Source: Symbiodinium microadriaticum (lineage: Eukaryota > Sar > Dinophyceae > Suessiales > Symbiodiniaceae). Taken from it: a stretch of 64,000 nucleotides of DNA. Where the stretch lies: the NCBI GenBank assembly GCA_001939145.1, contig LSRX01000418.1, positions 163,564 to 227,563 of the forward strand, written 5' to 3'. Both the position numbers and the translations under genes were made by a program. Every line of letters begins with the position of its first letter. Position 1 is the stretch's first letter. Under the pieces are notes generated by a model. The model saw nothing but the letters and a program-made list of their open reading frames with translations, ran no database searches and had not been told where the DNA came from. Positions 44,125 through 56,706 of the stretch are shown piece by piece.

Positions 44125-45723
44125 GTGTGTGTGTGTATATATAGATAGATAGATAGATAGATAGATAGGTAGGTAGATAGAGATAGAGATAGAGATAGAG
44201 ATAGAGATAGAGATCTAGGTATAGATATAGATATTTAAGAATTACAAGGGGCTGGTACTACTGATTGTTCATGCACATTCGCACCGATTATATCCTATAG
44301 TTATAGAGTAGATAGCTGGCCCTGTTGGCAGGGGTCTCCCTTCATAAGGCCCAACAGCAAAGCGACTTGGTATAGAAGCCCAATGCCAAAGCCTTGGCCT
44401 TACAGAAAGCCTGTTTAGGTTTTAGGGTGTGGTTTTGGGATTGCTCGTTCAGAGTAACACTTCAGACTGTATCTTTAACCCCAGCCTGAATCCCAGCGCC
44501 CTTCAATCAGTGACTCCTGCACCCCATGCACAAATGAGGCGACAACTCTGCCAGAAGTAAGTGCACTATGCCCAACTCTGAAATCCCCACGCCTTGCTGT
44601 TGATCATCCCCTCGCCGGCGACGAAAATCACGGGGCTTCGTGCAACCTTCCGCTGCGTGGAATTTGGCAAAGGGTGGTATTGATTAGCGTTCATAGGGTT
44701 CAAGACTGACTTTCTTGGGGCTTACTGGTTTGGCGCGTATGTTGTAATCCCGAAAGCCTAAACCTCATCACCCGCGATTGGTGCGCAGCCTTGCAAAGCT
44801 TGCAGGCTTTGAAGCTACACGGACAAAGAGTCACAGGACCCCTCCGATGCTTCTGCAACGATCCAGTACCCATGTGATGCAAGCTTAGGGCTTGAGCGTT
44901 TTTGTCCTGCGTGCTCAAGGGCACAAGGGTGCAGGGTTTCCGGTTCATATCATTATGATAAAAAGGACTTCCTCTTCTAGAGTGTGCCCGACGGATTTGA
45001 AAGTGCATGCTGAAACTTCGAGGGCTGCCACACCTACATGTTTTGAGAGGTCAGGGTTTAGGTTGAACCACTCTGGGAGCCAAGTATCCTTCATTCAGGC
45101 GAATGCATCGAACACAGAATTAGTAGACTATGCGTTTTCATCCAGGAGCCTCAAACTTCGGCCCCGGGATTCTTGATGTCCAGGGTGTGGGGCTCTGGTA
45201 ACCCTACACTCTCCTCTCTAATCCCTAAACTCACCCCCCCCCCCCCAACCAAAGCCCCAGACTAGACTAGCCTCTAAACCCGAATTGCCTAAACCCTTCA
45301 AGCCTAACCTCCTGAAGCCGTGAAATGCTCGACCCCTGCGCCCGCCGACGAGGTTGCCTGCAATGCTTGTGCCAGCCACTCCTTCCTCAGCTGATCGGCA
45401 AGCCAGGATGATGTCAAAGACTTCTGAAGGGTAGCATAAGGGCCTTCATTCATCAGGGGCGTGTTCGTGTATGTTATATAGGGACTAAGACCATAAGGGG
45501 ATATTTTTCCGACCTGGATCCCACCCCCCCCCCCCGCAACACATCGCAAACCGCATTTCCTTGCCTTAGGGTTGGTAGCTTGAGGCTCAGATAGGCCAGG
45601 GTTTAGGGCTGTCTGGTCTTCTAGGGTTTAGGGGGTCAAACCCAAGATCACTTCCACTCTTGGCGAGGGCAGCTCTGAAGCCTCGTCTCGCAAGTATGAG
45701 GTTTCGGGTTTAAGGTTCCCAGG
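43221..45723. other. Gene-free stretch with microsatellites
   Basis: A foldback TACTGTTAT ... ATAACAGTA spans about 43874-43912. Telomere-type runs are minimal. Open frames on both strands at 44700-45176 and 45304-45549 are not recognisable. Poly-C runs lie at 45234-45246 and 45524-45535. Confidence 0.45.
44094..44235 (+). repeat. (TA)n, (GATA)n and (GATAGA)n microsatellite
   Basis: TATATA, then GATAGATAGATA tetramers, then AGATAG hexamers with a final ATAGATAT stretch. Confidence 0.95.
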
Positions 45724-45820
45724 GACTCCAATATCCCCTAATTTAGGAATATACCTCAAATTATAGTAGGATCCCTAATATGATTCAAGGTTTTTTCCTT
45801 AACTAGGAGATATCGGAGTC
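45724..45820. mobile_element. Foldback element, family 5
   Basis: GACTCCAATATCCCCTAATT on the left; ACTAGGAGATATCGGAGTC on the right. The inner ATACCTCAAATTATAGTAGG then ATCCCTAATA is shared with the right end of 61236-61599. Confidence 0.75.
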
Positions 45821-46777
45821 TCTGGGTTTGGGGCTTATAGGGAGGCAACAGGGTTTAGGGTTGGAGAGCCTAGCATTATGTTAAAGCAGAACTCAGCCTT
45901 TCAAGGTTAAGGAACCCAGCCCCGCAGTATTGCCAGCTGTAGAGACGAATACCAGTGTCATAAGTTACATCCAACTATGCCAGGTATAAGTAAGAAACTA
46001 ATGATTATCTCGGTGTAGCGAGATACCTATACAACAGTTTCAGAACATATGGGACCGGAATGTATGCAAAAAGTGCGATCCTTTCTGTGAGGGACCCCCC
46101 AGAAGAACCCCTAAGACTGGTATCCGAAATAAACAACCAGGCAAGCTGCGCAGCAACCGTTGGCACCTCGTTCAGGTTGCACACGAAGACCTTGGGTCTG
46201 CAGAGTTTATTTGGGCCAGGTTAGGGTAAGGGTGTGGGGTTTGGAAAACATCTGGCACCCTGAACCCAAATTCTCGGAAGATTGCAGGGAGAAAATTATC
46301 GACAGGCCTTGAGCAAGTGAGCCTACAGATGCAATATTGCTGCTATGCCACTGGCAACTGTTCTCGCCTTCATGACTCCTGGTGTTGTGAGTACGGTTGG
46401 GATAAGGAGCCTGCTCATTGTAAGGGGTGCGACACTGATGGTCGGTGTAGTCTCGCTGATAACTGCAAGGATAATGGTAATGGTGATGCTAATGGCGACA
46501 AGGCTACACTGAGGCCTGCGACTGATGAGGGTGAAGATGAAGGATAAGACAATGGTAGGGGACGGCAACGGCAATTCACATATGCATGGGGGAAGGAATA
46601 TAACTGTGTGGATTTCTTGATTTAACCAGTGCGCAAGGTTCCACGGCCACGCCCTAAACCGGCGCTTCTATTCTTCCGCTGCATTTTCAGCTCAGAGAGG
46701 CAGCCCAGAGCGAACTTCATGGTTGGTTTCGCGTTGGCGCCCCTACGTTTTAGGACTTTAAGAGCGCGAAAACACTG
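45821..46777. other. No supported gene
   Basis: An open plus-strand frame at 46317-46547 is Cys/Asp/Gly-rich but starts from TTG/GTG-like context and has no family. Nothing else is visible. Confidence 0.4.
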
Positions 46778-46912
46778 GCAAACGCGGTATGTGATGCATG
46801 TAGGCTTCAAGAAAGGCTTTGAGACAAGCGGTTTGGGCTCCTCCAAACCCATAGTACCTGTTCTGTCCCAAAGCCCTTCTTGAAGCCTACATGCATCACA
46901 TACCGCGTTTGC
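46778..46912. mobile_element. Foldback element with about 49-bp arms
   Basis: The left arm GCAAACGCGGTATGTGATGC (continuing to 46826) is repeated as its complement at the right end (from 46864), with about two mismatches over 49 bases. The loop is about 37 bp. The arms also fall in open frames on both strands, which I regard as chance. No second copy was noticed in the window. Confidence 0.85.
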
Positions 46913-47024
46913 AGGAGCTTGCGCATTGAACGATAACGTGAAAGAGAATATGCTGGACGCCAAGAAGGAGTAGCATGGTTGTCATCTGCCCCACTCCCCC
47001 CTTCCCGCACTCCCGTTAATATTT

Positions 47025-47240
47025 GTCGAAATCTGAAGAGGCTGAGGAAAGTCCGAAGATCCCAAAACAGCAGAAAGCTAGTAAATACGGAGTTCGAAAA
47101 GTTAGGTGGCAACTACAGGAAACCCTCAAAGCCTGACGAGTCCGAAAAATCACAGTTTCGGAAAGGCCCAGAAAATGGTTGAGAATCCGAAGACCCCGAA
47201 ACAACAGAAATTCGTTAAATGCCAAGCGCAAAAGCTAGAA
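47025..47240 (+). repeat. Imperfect direct repeat pair
   Basis: AAGTCCGAAGATCCCAAAAC then AGCAGAAAGCTAGTAAAT (about 47049-47087) recurs as AATCCGAAGACCCCGAAACA then ACAGAAATTCGTTAAAT (about 47182-47220). It is purine-rich and CGAAA-rich. Confidence 0.5.
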
Positions 47241-47439
47241 AGTAGACGAAAATGCAGGGACGTTTACGCGCCGCGGTCCAACTTCATGCTAGGGCCAATG
47301 CGCGCAGCTCAAAAAAGACCGCTGACCAATAACTCCCCTACCTCAAAAAGAGTGGTGGTACTAGGTATATCAATCTGGGCATTCTAGTACAAATGCCCTT
47401 GAAGAAGAGGGCTCCATTAATGATCAGGGGGTCTACCCT

Positions 47440-47995
47440 ACCCCAAAACCCTACAAGCCCTAAATAGCCCCAAAGCCCAAAACCCGACAAGGCCTAAATA
47501 GCCCTAAAGCCCAAAACCCCACAAGCCCTAAATAGCCCTAAAGCCCCAAAGCCCAAAACCCTAAACCCTATAAAGCCTAAAAGCCCAAAAGCCCAAACCC
47601 TAAACCCTAAACCCTAAAGCCCAAAAGCTCAAAAGCCCAAAATCCTAAACCCCAAAACCCTAAAGCCTTAAAGCCCAAAAGCCCAAACCCTAAACCCTAA
47701 GCCCTAAAGCCCAAAAGCCCAAAAGCCCAAACCCTAAACCCTAAACCCTAAAGCCCTAAAGCCCAAAAGCCCAAACCCTAAACCCTAAACCCTAAGCCCA
47801 AAAGCCCAAAAGCCCAAAAGCCCAAACCCTAAACCCTAAGCCCTAAAGCCCAAAAGCCCAAAAGACCAAAAGCCCAAACCCTAAACCCTGAACCCTAAAG
47901 CCCAAAAGCCCAAACCCTAAACCCTAAACCCAAAAGCCCAAAACCCTAAACAACCCTAAACCCTAAACCCTCTAAAGCCCAAAACCCTAAACCTC
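47440..47995 (-). repeat. Large C-strand array: CCCTAAA mixed with GCCCAAAA
   Basis: About 555 bp alternating CCCTAAACCCTAAA with AAAGCCCAAAAGCCCAAA, giving a higher-order unit of roughly 45-60 bp. It is followed by a 59-bp GC-rich core (47996-48054) and the G-strand array at 48055-48205. Confidence 0.95.
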
Positions 47996-48054
47996 GCAAA
48001 GCTCTACAGCCGCTGGGCCAAGTCGTCGGAGAGCTGACGGCCATCCCTGGCAAG

Positions 48055-48205
48055 GTTTAGGGTTTAGGGTTTTAGGGTTTTAGGGTTTAGGGTTTTAGGG
48101 TTTCGGGTTTAGGGTTTTAGGGTTTAGGGTTTAGGCTTTAGGGTTTAGGGTTTTAGGTTTTTTGGGGTTTTGGGTTTTAGGGTTTCGGGTTTAGGGTTTT
48201 GGGCT
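48055..48205 (+). repeat. G-strand array (TTTAGGG)n
   Basis: About twenty TTTAGGG/TTTTAGGG units, inverted relative to the array on its left. Confidence 0.95.
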
Positions 48206-48290
48206 CCTTTATAGTATACGTAGAGCAAGGAACCCTAACAAAACTGTTGGTAATTATTTAGGCTTCTACAGTACTTTAAGCTCCCTCGTT
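48206..48290. mobile_element. Partial family 3 foldback
   Basis: CTCCTTTATAGTATACGTAG, AGCAAGGAACCCTAACAAAA and AATTATTTAGGCTTCTACAG resemble the middle and right arm of 15711-15817. The left arm is replaced by the TTTAGGG array. Confidence 0.5.
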
Positions 48291-48754
48291 ACAGTTTAGG
48301 GTCTGCCCAAAGGCTCCTCATCGTGGGATCCCTCCTTTTGGAGGATCGAAGAGCTTCGTAAACGGCCACCGAGTGTCGCAGAGCGAGGAATGCAACTCCC
48401 AAAGATGGATACTGTTGACCCGAGCGTGACACTCGCAAACAGATACCCTAAGGCTCGAAGGACCCATAGTTTAAGGCTTTTGGGTTCAACGACCATACTA
48501 TATAAGGCTTTTGGGCTATTTTGAGCCCTTGGGATACGCTTCTAAATGTTGAAAGGGGTTCGCATATAGAAAGAAGCTCTCCATAACTCGAGGCCACATG
48601 TCTTGGAAAACACATGCCGGCATACACCGCATACACCCTATATGGGCTGTTCTCTAAATGAAGATCCCCCCTAGACCCCATAACAGTACGGCCTTGTAGA
48701 AAGGACCCTAAAGGGGACCCTAATTCAGAGAACTAACAAGGAAAAACCACGGAA

Positions 48755-49115
48755 ACCCTGGACCCTAAACCCTAAACCTTCAACCCTAAACCTTAAACCT
48801 ATACCTGAAACCCTAAACACAACGCTTTTCAGCACGGACTGAGGTGCCGGCCAGCGCCTACGCAACCCCCCACCCCCTCTTTCTTAAACCTAACCTAACC
48901 CTAAACTTAAACCCTAAACCCAAAAGAACCTAAAACCCTAAAACCCTAAAAACCCCTAAACCCTAAAACCCCGAAACCCTAAACCCCAAAACCCTAAAAC
49001 CCTCAACCCCTTTGCATCCGGGCTTGGAAAACCCTCAACCCTAAACCCTCAAAAAACCCCAAAAAACCCAAAACACCGAAACCCTAAACCCCTAAACCTC
49101 TTAAGCCCTGAAGCA
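48755..49115 (-). repeat. C-strand telomere-like arrays
   Basis: CCCTAAACCCTAAACCTTCA at 48760-48815, then a GC-rich spacer, then many CCCTAAAACC units at 48890-49115. Confidence 0.85.
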
Positions 49116-49179
49116 CCTGAAACCTGAAGCTGCCACCCCACCCGGGGTTCCTCTGCTTCCGGCCCAGGAAAGGCACTAT

Positions 49180-49250
49180 TCGGGGCTTAGAGTTTAAGGA
49201 TTTATAAGGGTTTAGGGAGCTAGGGTTTAGGGAGTTAGGGTACCGAATTT
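49180..49250 (+). repeat. G-strand telomere-like run
   Basis: GGGTTTAGGGAGCTAGGGTTTAGG-type units. Confidence 0.7.
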
Positions 49251-49359
49251 ATGATTCAGGTTATCAGGGAAGAGAAGGAAAACCCTGCATCCTAAACCCC
49301 TGCATCACCTGAACTCTAAGCTTTGAACCCTTACGTCTTCAAGCCGCACCCGCATCCCT

Positions 49360-49572
49360 CCCTACCCTAAACCCTAAACCCTAAACCCTATCCCCAAGCC
49401 CTGGCCTCTGCTTTTTGGACATGTTCTCGATGAAGTTCCGCCCCGCCGGCTCTTCGAAGTCCTGCCTTGGAAGGGCTCAAGGCCGGGTTTTAGGGGTTTA
49501 GGGTTTAGGGGTTTAGGTGTTTAGTGTTTAGGGGTTTAGGGTTTAGGTGTTTAGGCTTTAGGGTTTAGGGGG
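49360..49572. repeat. Paired CCCTAAA (49360-49392) and TTTAGGG (49481-49572) blocks
   Basis: Four C-strand units, an 88-bp core, then about eleven G-strand units. Confidence 0.85.
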
Positions 49573-49695
49573 AGCAGGAAGGCGAAACTCTAACAGTAAT
49601 ATCGAGAGAGTTGATGCTCAGAGTAGCGTTCCGTTAATGGTTCCGATCTAAGGGTGAGTATAAAGATACCCATAAGGATTACTGTATATTCTGTG

Positions 49696-49810
49696 TATAT
49701 ATATATACACACACACATATATATATATATATACATACACACATACATACACATAAATAAATAAATAAATAAATCAATCAATCAATCAATATATATATAT
49801 ATATATATAT
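49696..49810. repeat. (TA)n/(CA)n/(AAAT)n/(CAAT)n microsatellite
   Basis: Compound simple repeat with ATACACAC, AAATAAAT, CAATCAAT and a final (AT)n. Confidence 0.95.
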
Positions 49811-51280
49811 TAGAGGGGTCTTCACAATAATTGGACTAGGCTTTCGTGGTATACTATACTATAGTAGCACTAGGATACGGAACTCGAAGGACAGATATGG
49901 GTAATACTTCCGTCCCCATTAGAAACCCAAAGAGCACCTGAGCATACACTGTCGGAGGTAGTTCTCTAGAGGCAAGGCAGTCTGTCTTATGCTGCGGCGC
50001 TTATTTTTGGCTTCGAGTGTCGAGCCAAAAGCCAGACCCAAAACATCCAGAACCCGGTGCAGCCGTGCATGTTCCCAACATAGTGGGCTGCACGCCCTTT
50101 ACGAGGCTTACATGCAGTTGACCCTTCGCAGAATTGCGGTCCTCTGCGAAAAACTGGTGTATCTCAAACCCGTCCGTACAGGTTCGAGGATTGACTGAAT
50201 ACTGCCTGGTTCCTAAGCATAAACCGGATCGAGCCTCTTTGGCCCACATTCGGCATGAATGGCCCCGCAGGACTAAACCCACGACACACTGTGTCCAAAT
50301 AAGCGGCCTGAAGTAGTAAGTAGAGCTTCGGGAATCCTGATGATCAACAGAGGGTCAGGGTTTAGGGTTTGGCGTTTAGGATTTAAGTCGGGCATCCCAA
50401 GAATGTATGTAGGGACCATATCAAGGGCACATTAATACTATTTCTTGAAACCCCTCTAATACCGATACATGTAATAAATGAAAATCAAAAACAGCTTAGA
50501 AAGGCACTTTGGCCTAACCTCGAGACCCTGAATGTGGAGACCAAAGAATAACATCCGAGGCGGCGGCTCAAGGAAGTGACCACGCCTCGGGTTTCAAGGC
50601 TTCTCAGGCTTCCACTTGTTGCATAGACGGGGGGAGGGGGCGGGGGGTGCTGGCCTGGGCTTGAGAGGGCTTCAGTGCAGCTCTGGAATCTAAGCCGTTT
50701 TTGGACACAGCCTTTGGTGAGCATTCTCTGTGGGACTGGGACTTCAACGCAATCTTTAGGGGACCCAAGCTTTCCAATCTTAGCGGGTCGTGTGCTGGGG
50801 ATTCGGGGCCGACAGCAACCCACAGCTAAGACAGGGAGAGTCCATGAGTTCATAAGAGGCAACTGCAGCGAGTACGACTTCTCTTACTCTCATTCTTCTG
50901 CTGACTATTCAGAAATGGTACTAGAGTTGTCCTATTGCCATTGTCATTCTTATTCTTACTCGTAACATGAGTGATTATTAGTATTACTACTATTGCTATT
51001 ATTATTAGTATTAGTCTTATTTCTTATTTTGATACTATTTTAAGCAGGGCGTTGGAATCTCTGCAGTGCCCAGATCGGAAGCACAAGGGAGAAGCTTAGT
51101 TCTGGGTAAGGGATTAACTTGAGCTACCACAATAAAGAAACCATATCATATCATTTACTATAGATCTCCAGTATGTAACTCAAGATACTTAACAAGAACC
51201 CAATGTCTTTATGTGGGGATTCGGGTTGAAGGCTCAAGGTAGTCAATGTCAGGGGGGCTTCAGGACTAGACAATTGTAAT
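49811..51280. other. No recognised gene
   Basis: Frames at 49989-50282 and 50485-50965 are open on both strands without recognisable domains. A TTA/TTAT-rich triplet stretch lies at about 50965-51045. Confidence 0.45.
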
Positions 51281-51333
51281 ATAATTATATAATTATATAT
51301 ATATACATATATATATATATACATATATATATA
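51281..51333. repeat. (TA)n microsatellite
   Basis: ATATAATTATATATATATACATATATA run. Confidence 0.9.
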
Positions 51334-54300
51334 GGGGCTACGGGGGATACTATGACTATCTCTTTTGGCTCCGATATGATTATACGTCTATCAGGTTATC
51401 AGGTCTAAACCCAAGTTCTAAGAGTGTTGGGAGCTCCTAAATTCAAGCCACGACCCCGGCATGGACGCCGACAAAGCCCAACCGAAAGCCCCAAACCCCA
51501 AACCTTACAACCATAAGAGTTGAGTGTGATATAGCCTAACCATAAAATTCGTACCGTGCCACTGCCAATACGCTGTCCCTTGTTTCCTAATCGGCCCCTG
51601 AATCCCATACCCTAAACCCTGAAGCGCCTACTTACAGCATGAAGTTATCATCCAGTTCAACAGTTTCAGGTTCATGTCTGATATAGGAAACTGATTTAGA
51701 AGCTCGGTGCCATACATATCTCAAACTGTCAGTTCCCCCCACCAAAGCTTCTTGGTGGCGCTTATGGGGTCCAGCTACAGGGAACCCTAAATCCTACACC
51801 GCAAACCCTATACCCCCAGTGAGAGGCCTTGCCTCCCCAACAAGCCAGGGAAATAGAAGGTTAAACTTTAAGATTACTACTAAACTCTAAGAACCCAAAA
51901 AGTTTAAAGGTTGGGTATTGGGGAACTAAGAGGCTGAAGTCATTGGGGGCGGGGCAGCCGACGGACCAGGCATCTGACCTCGGCCATCTTCGGACGTCAG
52001 GGTTTTTTCGGCTTTCTAGGGGCTTAGAAACCCTAAACCCCTAAACCCCTAGGGTTTATAGGGTCTTCTTCGGGATCTAGGGTTTAGGGGTCCTCCGGTC
52101 TTCGGGAGCTCTCCTGGGTCTTCGTCGGTTTTTTTGAAACTTCGGACTTTTGGAGGTTGGAGCTTACAGGGCCTACCTGGGTCCTCCTCGCAAGACCGAT
52201 AGTTGCTTAGAGGGTTTAGGGTTGATAAAGGCTTAGGGCTTATAGGGTTTGTAGGGCTTGTAGGGTTTATAGGGTTTGTAGGGTTTTTTGGGGTTTCTAG
52301 GGTTTAGGAATTTATATAATAATTCACCATAAGGAACCCCCCAAAAAAGGCTGGGTCACTCAGGGATCAGGGAGGGGCTTCAGGTTGCGTGGTTCAGCTA
52401 AGGGCCCTGTTCCCACAACCCTGCGGATTGTTGTTGTCTCATAGACCATGGTATATAATGGCTTATGGCTCAGGCCTATGCTTTGTCGATGCTCCAAGTC
52501 CCTCATGGTGCAACAAACAGCGAATCTAGATGTCAACCAAAAATCCGGCACTGCTTGTTAACGTCCAGCTTTGGTTTCAGGTGGGCGGGATGTGTTTTCC
52601 GAACTCATTTTTTCCAAAATCATCCTGGGAGGAAGTCAGGCTTCTGCATGTGATTGGGATCCTTCCCTAAACCCTAAACCCTAAGCCGTAGCCTAAACAC
52701 TAAAAACCACTAGTTCATTCGAAGATCAGGGATCCTACGACCTTAAATGCACGAATGCAGGGGCCTGGCTTTGGGGTGTATTATATAGAGTAGTTGTACT
52801 AAGGAGCCCTAAGGAATCATGCGGGCAACTGTGCCAGCTTCTATATTCAACCCGACGTAGGCCCAAATCAGTAACTGGATAGGCCTGGATAGGCTTCTGA
52901 ACGGCTTGACACGGCAACATGACATGAATGCTCCTATGGAGTAGTATTCATTGGTGAGGGCATGGTTGTCTGCAATCTATGTCCAGGCTCTTCAAGACTA
53001 TATACCAAATTGAAAATCATTCTTAGGGGAGTCCTTGGCCTCATGCGACCGGCTGGCGCTTTCCTCTCCTACACCGACCAGAGCCTGAGGTCAGGCTAAA
53101 ACCGAAACCCACTATTCAGAACAGGCAAAATCCCATGCACTCCCAAACTCTTCAATCTTAAGCCCTAACCCTTAACCCTAAACTCTACACCCTAAGCCCC
53201 ATTCTCAACCTCAACCCCAAGTCCAAACCCCTCCCGAGAAAGTGGCGCCCGCTGTCTTTCCGGACCCGGGAGGTCCGACAACCAGAGCTGCCTTCCAACT
53301 TTACTCGGCTTTTATATGGATTATTCGGGGCTTTCAGGCTTTTTTTCGGGGGTTTTGTAGGGTTGAAGGGTGTCTACCTTAGGGAATTCAGGGTGGTTGG
53401 GTGTTGGGTTTAGCTACCACCGGCTTTCCTAAGGTCTTGGATGTTGCCTTGCTTTTCGGCTGAAGGTTTCGGGTGGTTCAAAAAGAACCGACCTCTTTAA
53501 GGACCTATATAAGGAAATCATAATAAGGAGCCCTAAAAAGGTAGGTTCTTTAGAGTCCAGGTAGGGTTTGGGTTAGGGTTCTCCCGATCCAACAACTTCT
53601 AGGGTTTAGGGTTTAAGGTTTAGGGCAACTACTCCGATATTGAGAATCATACCACGCACCCAGGAACCCTCAACATTAGGAAACAGTGTTACTTTCAGTG
53701 ATCCCTAGAGCTTAGAGCCTAAGCCCTACTTGAACCCTATGATAAAGGCCCTGAAGAGCACCAGAATATAAGCCCATGATGCAGCCCTAGAACAGCCCTG
53801 AAATCCGATGATACGGCCCCAGAATAGCCCTGAACTCTATGGTAGCCTCAGCTCAGAAAAAGCTTAGACCATAGAATCGTCCCTCGACGCTAGAAGGTCG
53901 TTTTACTTCATCTTTATGTCAAGCCCTAGACCCCAAACGCCAGGCATTCTCCAGACCCGATATCTCCTACCCTAAACCCTACACCACACCTCAAATCTCT
54001 AAATTCTGAACCCCCCCCCAAACATAGTTCTGAACCTTAAACCTCCAACCCTGCACGTCGCACCTGCCGGTTGGCCCCTCCAGGCCTGCATCCCGACGCA
54101 AGTCAAGAGAAGTTGACTACGGCTTAGGGCTTGGAGTTTCATGAAATGTGCCTTTAGTTCCACTGCAAATCCTACAGAATAAGCCTGTTCACACTTATGA
54201 ACTCATCTACCTGATACAATTGTTGAATCTAATCACCAATTTGTTCATCACTCTGCCGGCATCGCGGGTTTACAGTTCAGGGCTCTGTAAGGTTGGACGG

Positions 54301-56621
54301 GAACAAGTTCTGACGATGGCAACGAACAAAGTCAACCTCTGTGAGCAATTTCTACCTACGACCATTCTGTAAGATTGGCTAGGTCTTGGGAGTCGGGGAA
54401 GGAGCAGAAAGTGCCAACCGCTAAACTTCAAACCCGGAACACCCCAAGTCCCAAACATAAACCCAAGCCCAGAAGTATTAAACCACTCTGCCCCAAACTG
54501 CAATCCTAGACATCTTTATCCCTTAAGCCTACAAAGACTCAGCCTCCAAAATCGCCTAAGAATGACCCATATGGCTGCACATCTGAGGCCGTGAGCGAAT
54601 ACCGATCCGTTCCAGGCACGTCCTTTTCGTGCACGTAATCTAAAGAAGTGGAAGTGAGGTATCTCTATGTGGTGCTGCTTGCTGCTGTTAGCTAAAGCCT
54701 CTGAAGGAAGATACATAGTTGATGATGGACATTCGAGTAGCAATGCCCGGTCACCGTAACTCTGGAACGGATAAACGGCAAGATGTTCAATACCGACTGG
54801 AAGCTGGTAAATGCTTGGGCAGCTACCCAACGAATTCGCCGTTTACCCTCAAGAAGAAGAGCAACGCTCAGGCCCCTGCCAGCCTGATAAAAAGAGAATA
54901 GAACACCTTCAAGCTTAAAACATAGCGCCTGGTGGCAACGCACAAAACACTCGTTTCAAAACACTTAAACCCACAAGCCCTAAACCTAAACCCTAAACCC
55001 TAAATCCGAAGCCCGTGAACCCTCAAGCCCTAAACCCCAAACCTCATCCTGCGCCTCCAATCCTTCAGCCAGTCGCGGAGCTGATCCCAGACCTCTCCAG
55101 TCCCGTGGCTTGTTCTTGAAATACCTTAACCTACCAAAGCCGACTTTTCTGTAGGGGTCCCTATAACATCAACATGAGGCTTGGTATTACGACCCTAACA
55201 AAAAGGTAGAGTAGGTTCTGGGAGGTTGAGGCGGGGCTTTTGCCCGAAATCCCAGCAGTTTCATGCACTATCAAGCTGGGGCTCCTTTGAACCCTAGGCT
55301 TGTCATGCTGAAGGCATGCAGAAAGACGGTTTAGGGTTTAGAGTTTAGACGATCAGGTCTGAACACACAGGACAGGATTTCGACAAGGGCTTAGACTTAA
55401 ACTGAGGAGTTGGGGGGGGGGTGGGGGAGTTCGTATTCGCAGCGCGTCCATAGTTAGGGAATCTTGTTGAAACCAGGAACTGCATGGGTCTAGGCTCTAG
55501 ACGCCACAAGACACGTAAACCCCTGCAACGGAAAAGGCTCGAAGACAACAAAGTGAACCCTGGCCTGTACTCCTGTTTCAAGCACCAAACCGTGTTTGAA
55601 TTGGTCACTGTTGTGGGCGCTGAACGCATAACCAGTCCTAGAGACGCAACGGGCAAATGCAAAGTAGATTATGATTGCGAGCACTTCGCATGCCATTTAC
55701 GACGTCTCGCGATTCTCCAAGAAGGACAAGTTTAACTTAAACCCCAAAACCTAAACTCTAAACCCTTACCTTCACTCTGACACGAGACCCTGTGCCGCGA
55801 TTCAACCTAGGCCCGCAATGCCGGAAGAGCCTCCGGCAAACCTTGAAGAGCCCTGAAAGAACAAGCAGCGACAACAGACATATAAATTTTACTGTCTATA
55901 TGGGCCTGAAGGATTCCCAACACGACTTCTTATGGGGATCCTCGTTACAACTATACGATGATGCAACCCCAAATCATCTAATTTTCTAAAGCTCCTATAA
56001 CTTCTGGACCCGAAGCCCTAAACGGATGTGGGGATGCCTTCTTTGGCCGGAGGTCCTTTTGAACCGACGGCCCATGCTTCTCTGCCCAGTCGACGAGCAC
56101 CTTGCCGACGGCTCGATGTTAGGATTTAGGCTCTAGTCTAGATGAACCCTCAACCTTAATCATCCTGAACCTCCAAACCCTAAACCCTACCGTTGGTCTC
56201 GCTCCAAAGAGTAGCCGCAACCTGACGCAAGCCCAGAACGCTTTCAGTTCGAAGGAGGAGCGAGGCCCGACTCGCCGACGCTTCCAATATCTTCGAATAC
56301 AGAGCACCGAGGAGCAGCTCGACTAAAAGGCGAATACCACGGCCGATGCCAAAAAAAAAATCCTAAACCCTAATCCCCTAAATCCCGAAACCCTGAATCC
56401 CTAAACCCCTCACACCTAGTTCGGGCCTAGGGCTTCCAGCTGGATACCCGGAGGACCCCCAAGGCTCACTCCTGCAAGGCTACAAGTTACAAAATCACTT
56501 CGCAGAGTGTCGAAGCCCACCAATAGCGAAGTACCCTCCCTTAATTATTAATAAGCCCTGAAACCTAAGCCCTAAACCTTCTGCTGACAGAAGCAGACCC
56601 AAAATCATTAACCCCTAAACC

Positions 56622-56622
<1 letters not shown>
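51334..56622. other. Long region without supported genes (5.3 kb)
   Basis: Holds scattered telomere-type runs (C: 52023-52045, 53160-53220, 54965-55035, 56170, 56360-56405; G: 52060-52090, 52205-52310, 53600-53625, 55325-55340). It also holds AAGGAACCCC-type foldback relics near 52300-52350, 52775-52815 and 53490-53545. Small open frames (54148-54372, 54516-54943, 55484-55735) show no family. Confidence 0.5.
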
Positions 56623-56690
<68 letters not shown>

Positions 56691-56706
56691 CCTCTTTCTC
56701 TCTCTC
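56623..56706. repeat. (CT)n microsatellite
   Basis: About 80 bp of CT with single TTT, CGCT and CCCT interruptions. Confidence 0.95.

Noticed and set aside
47440..48205. True chromosome end or telomere fusion point
   Set aside because: Unique sequence continues on both sides, repeats are degenerate, and the order C-strand then G-strand is opposite to that of a fusion.
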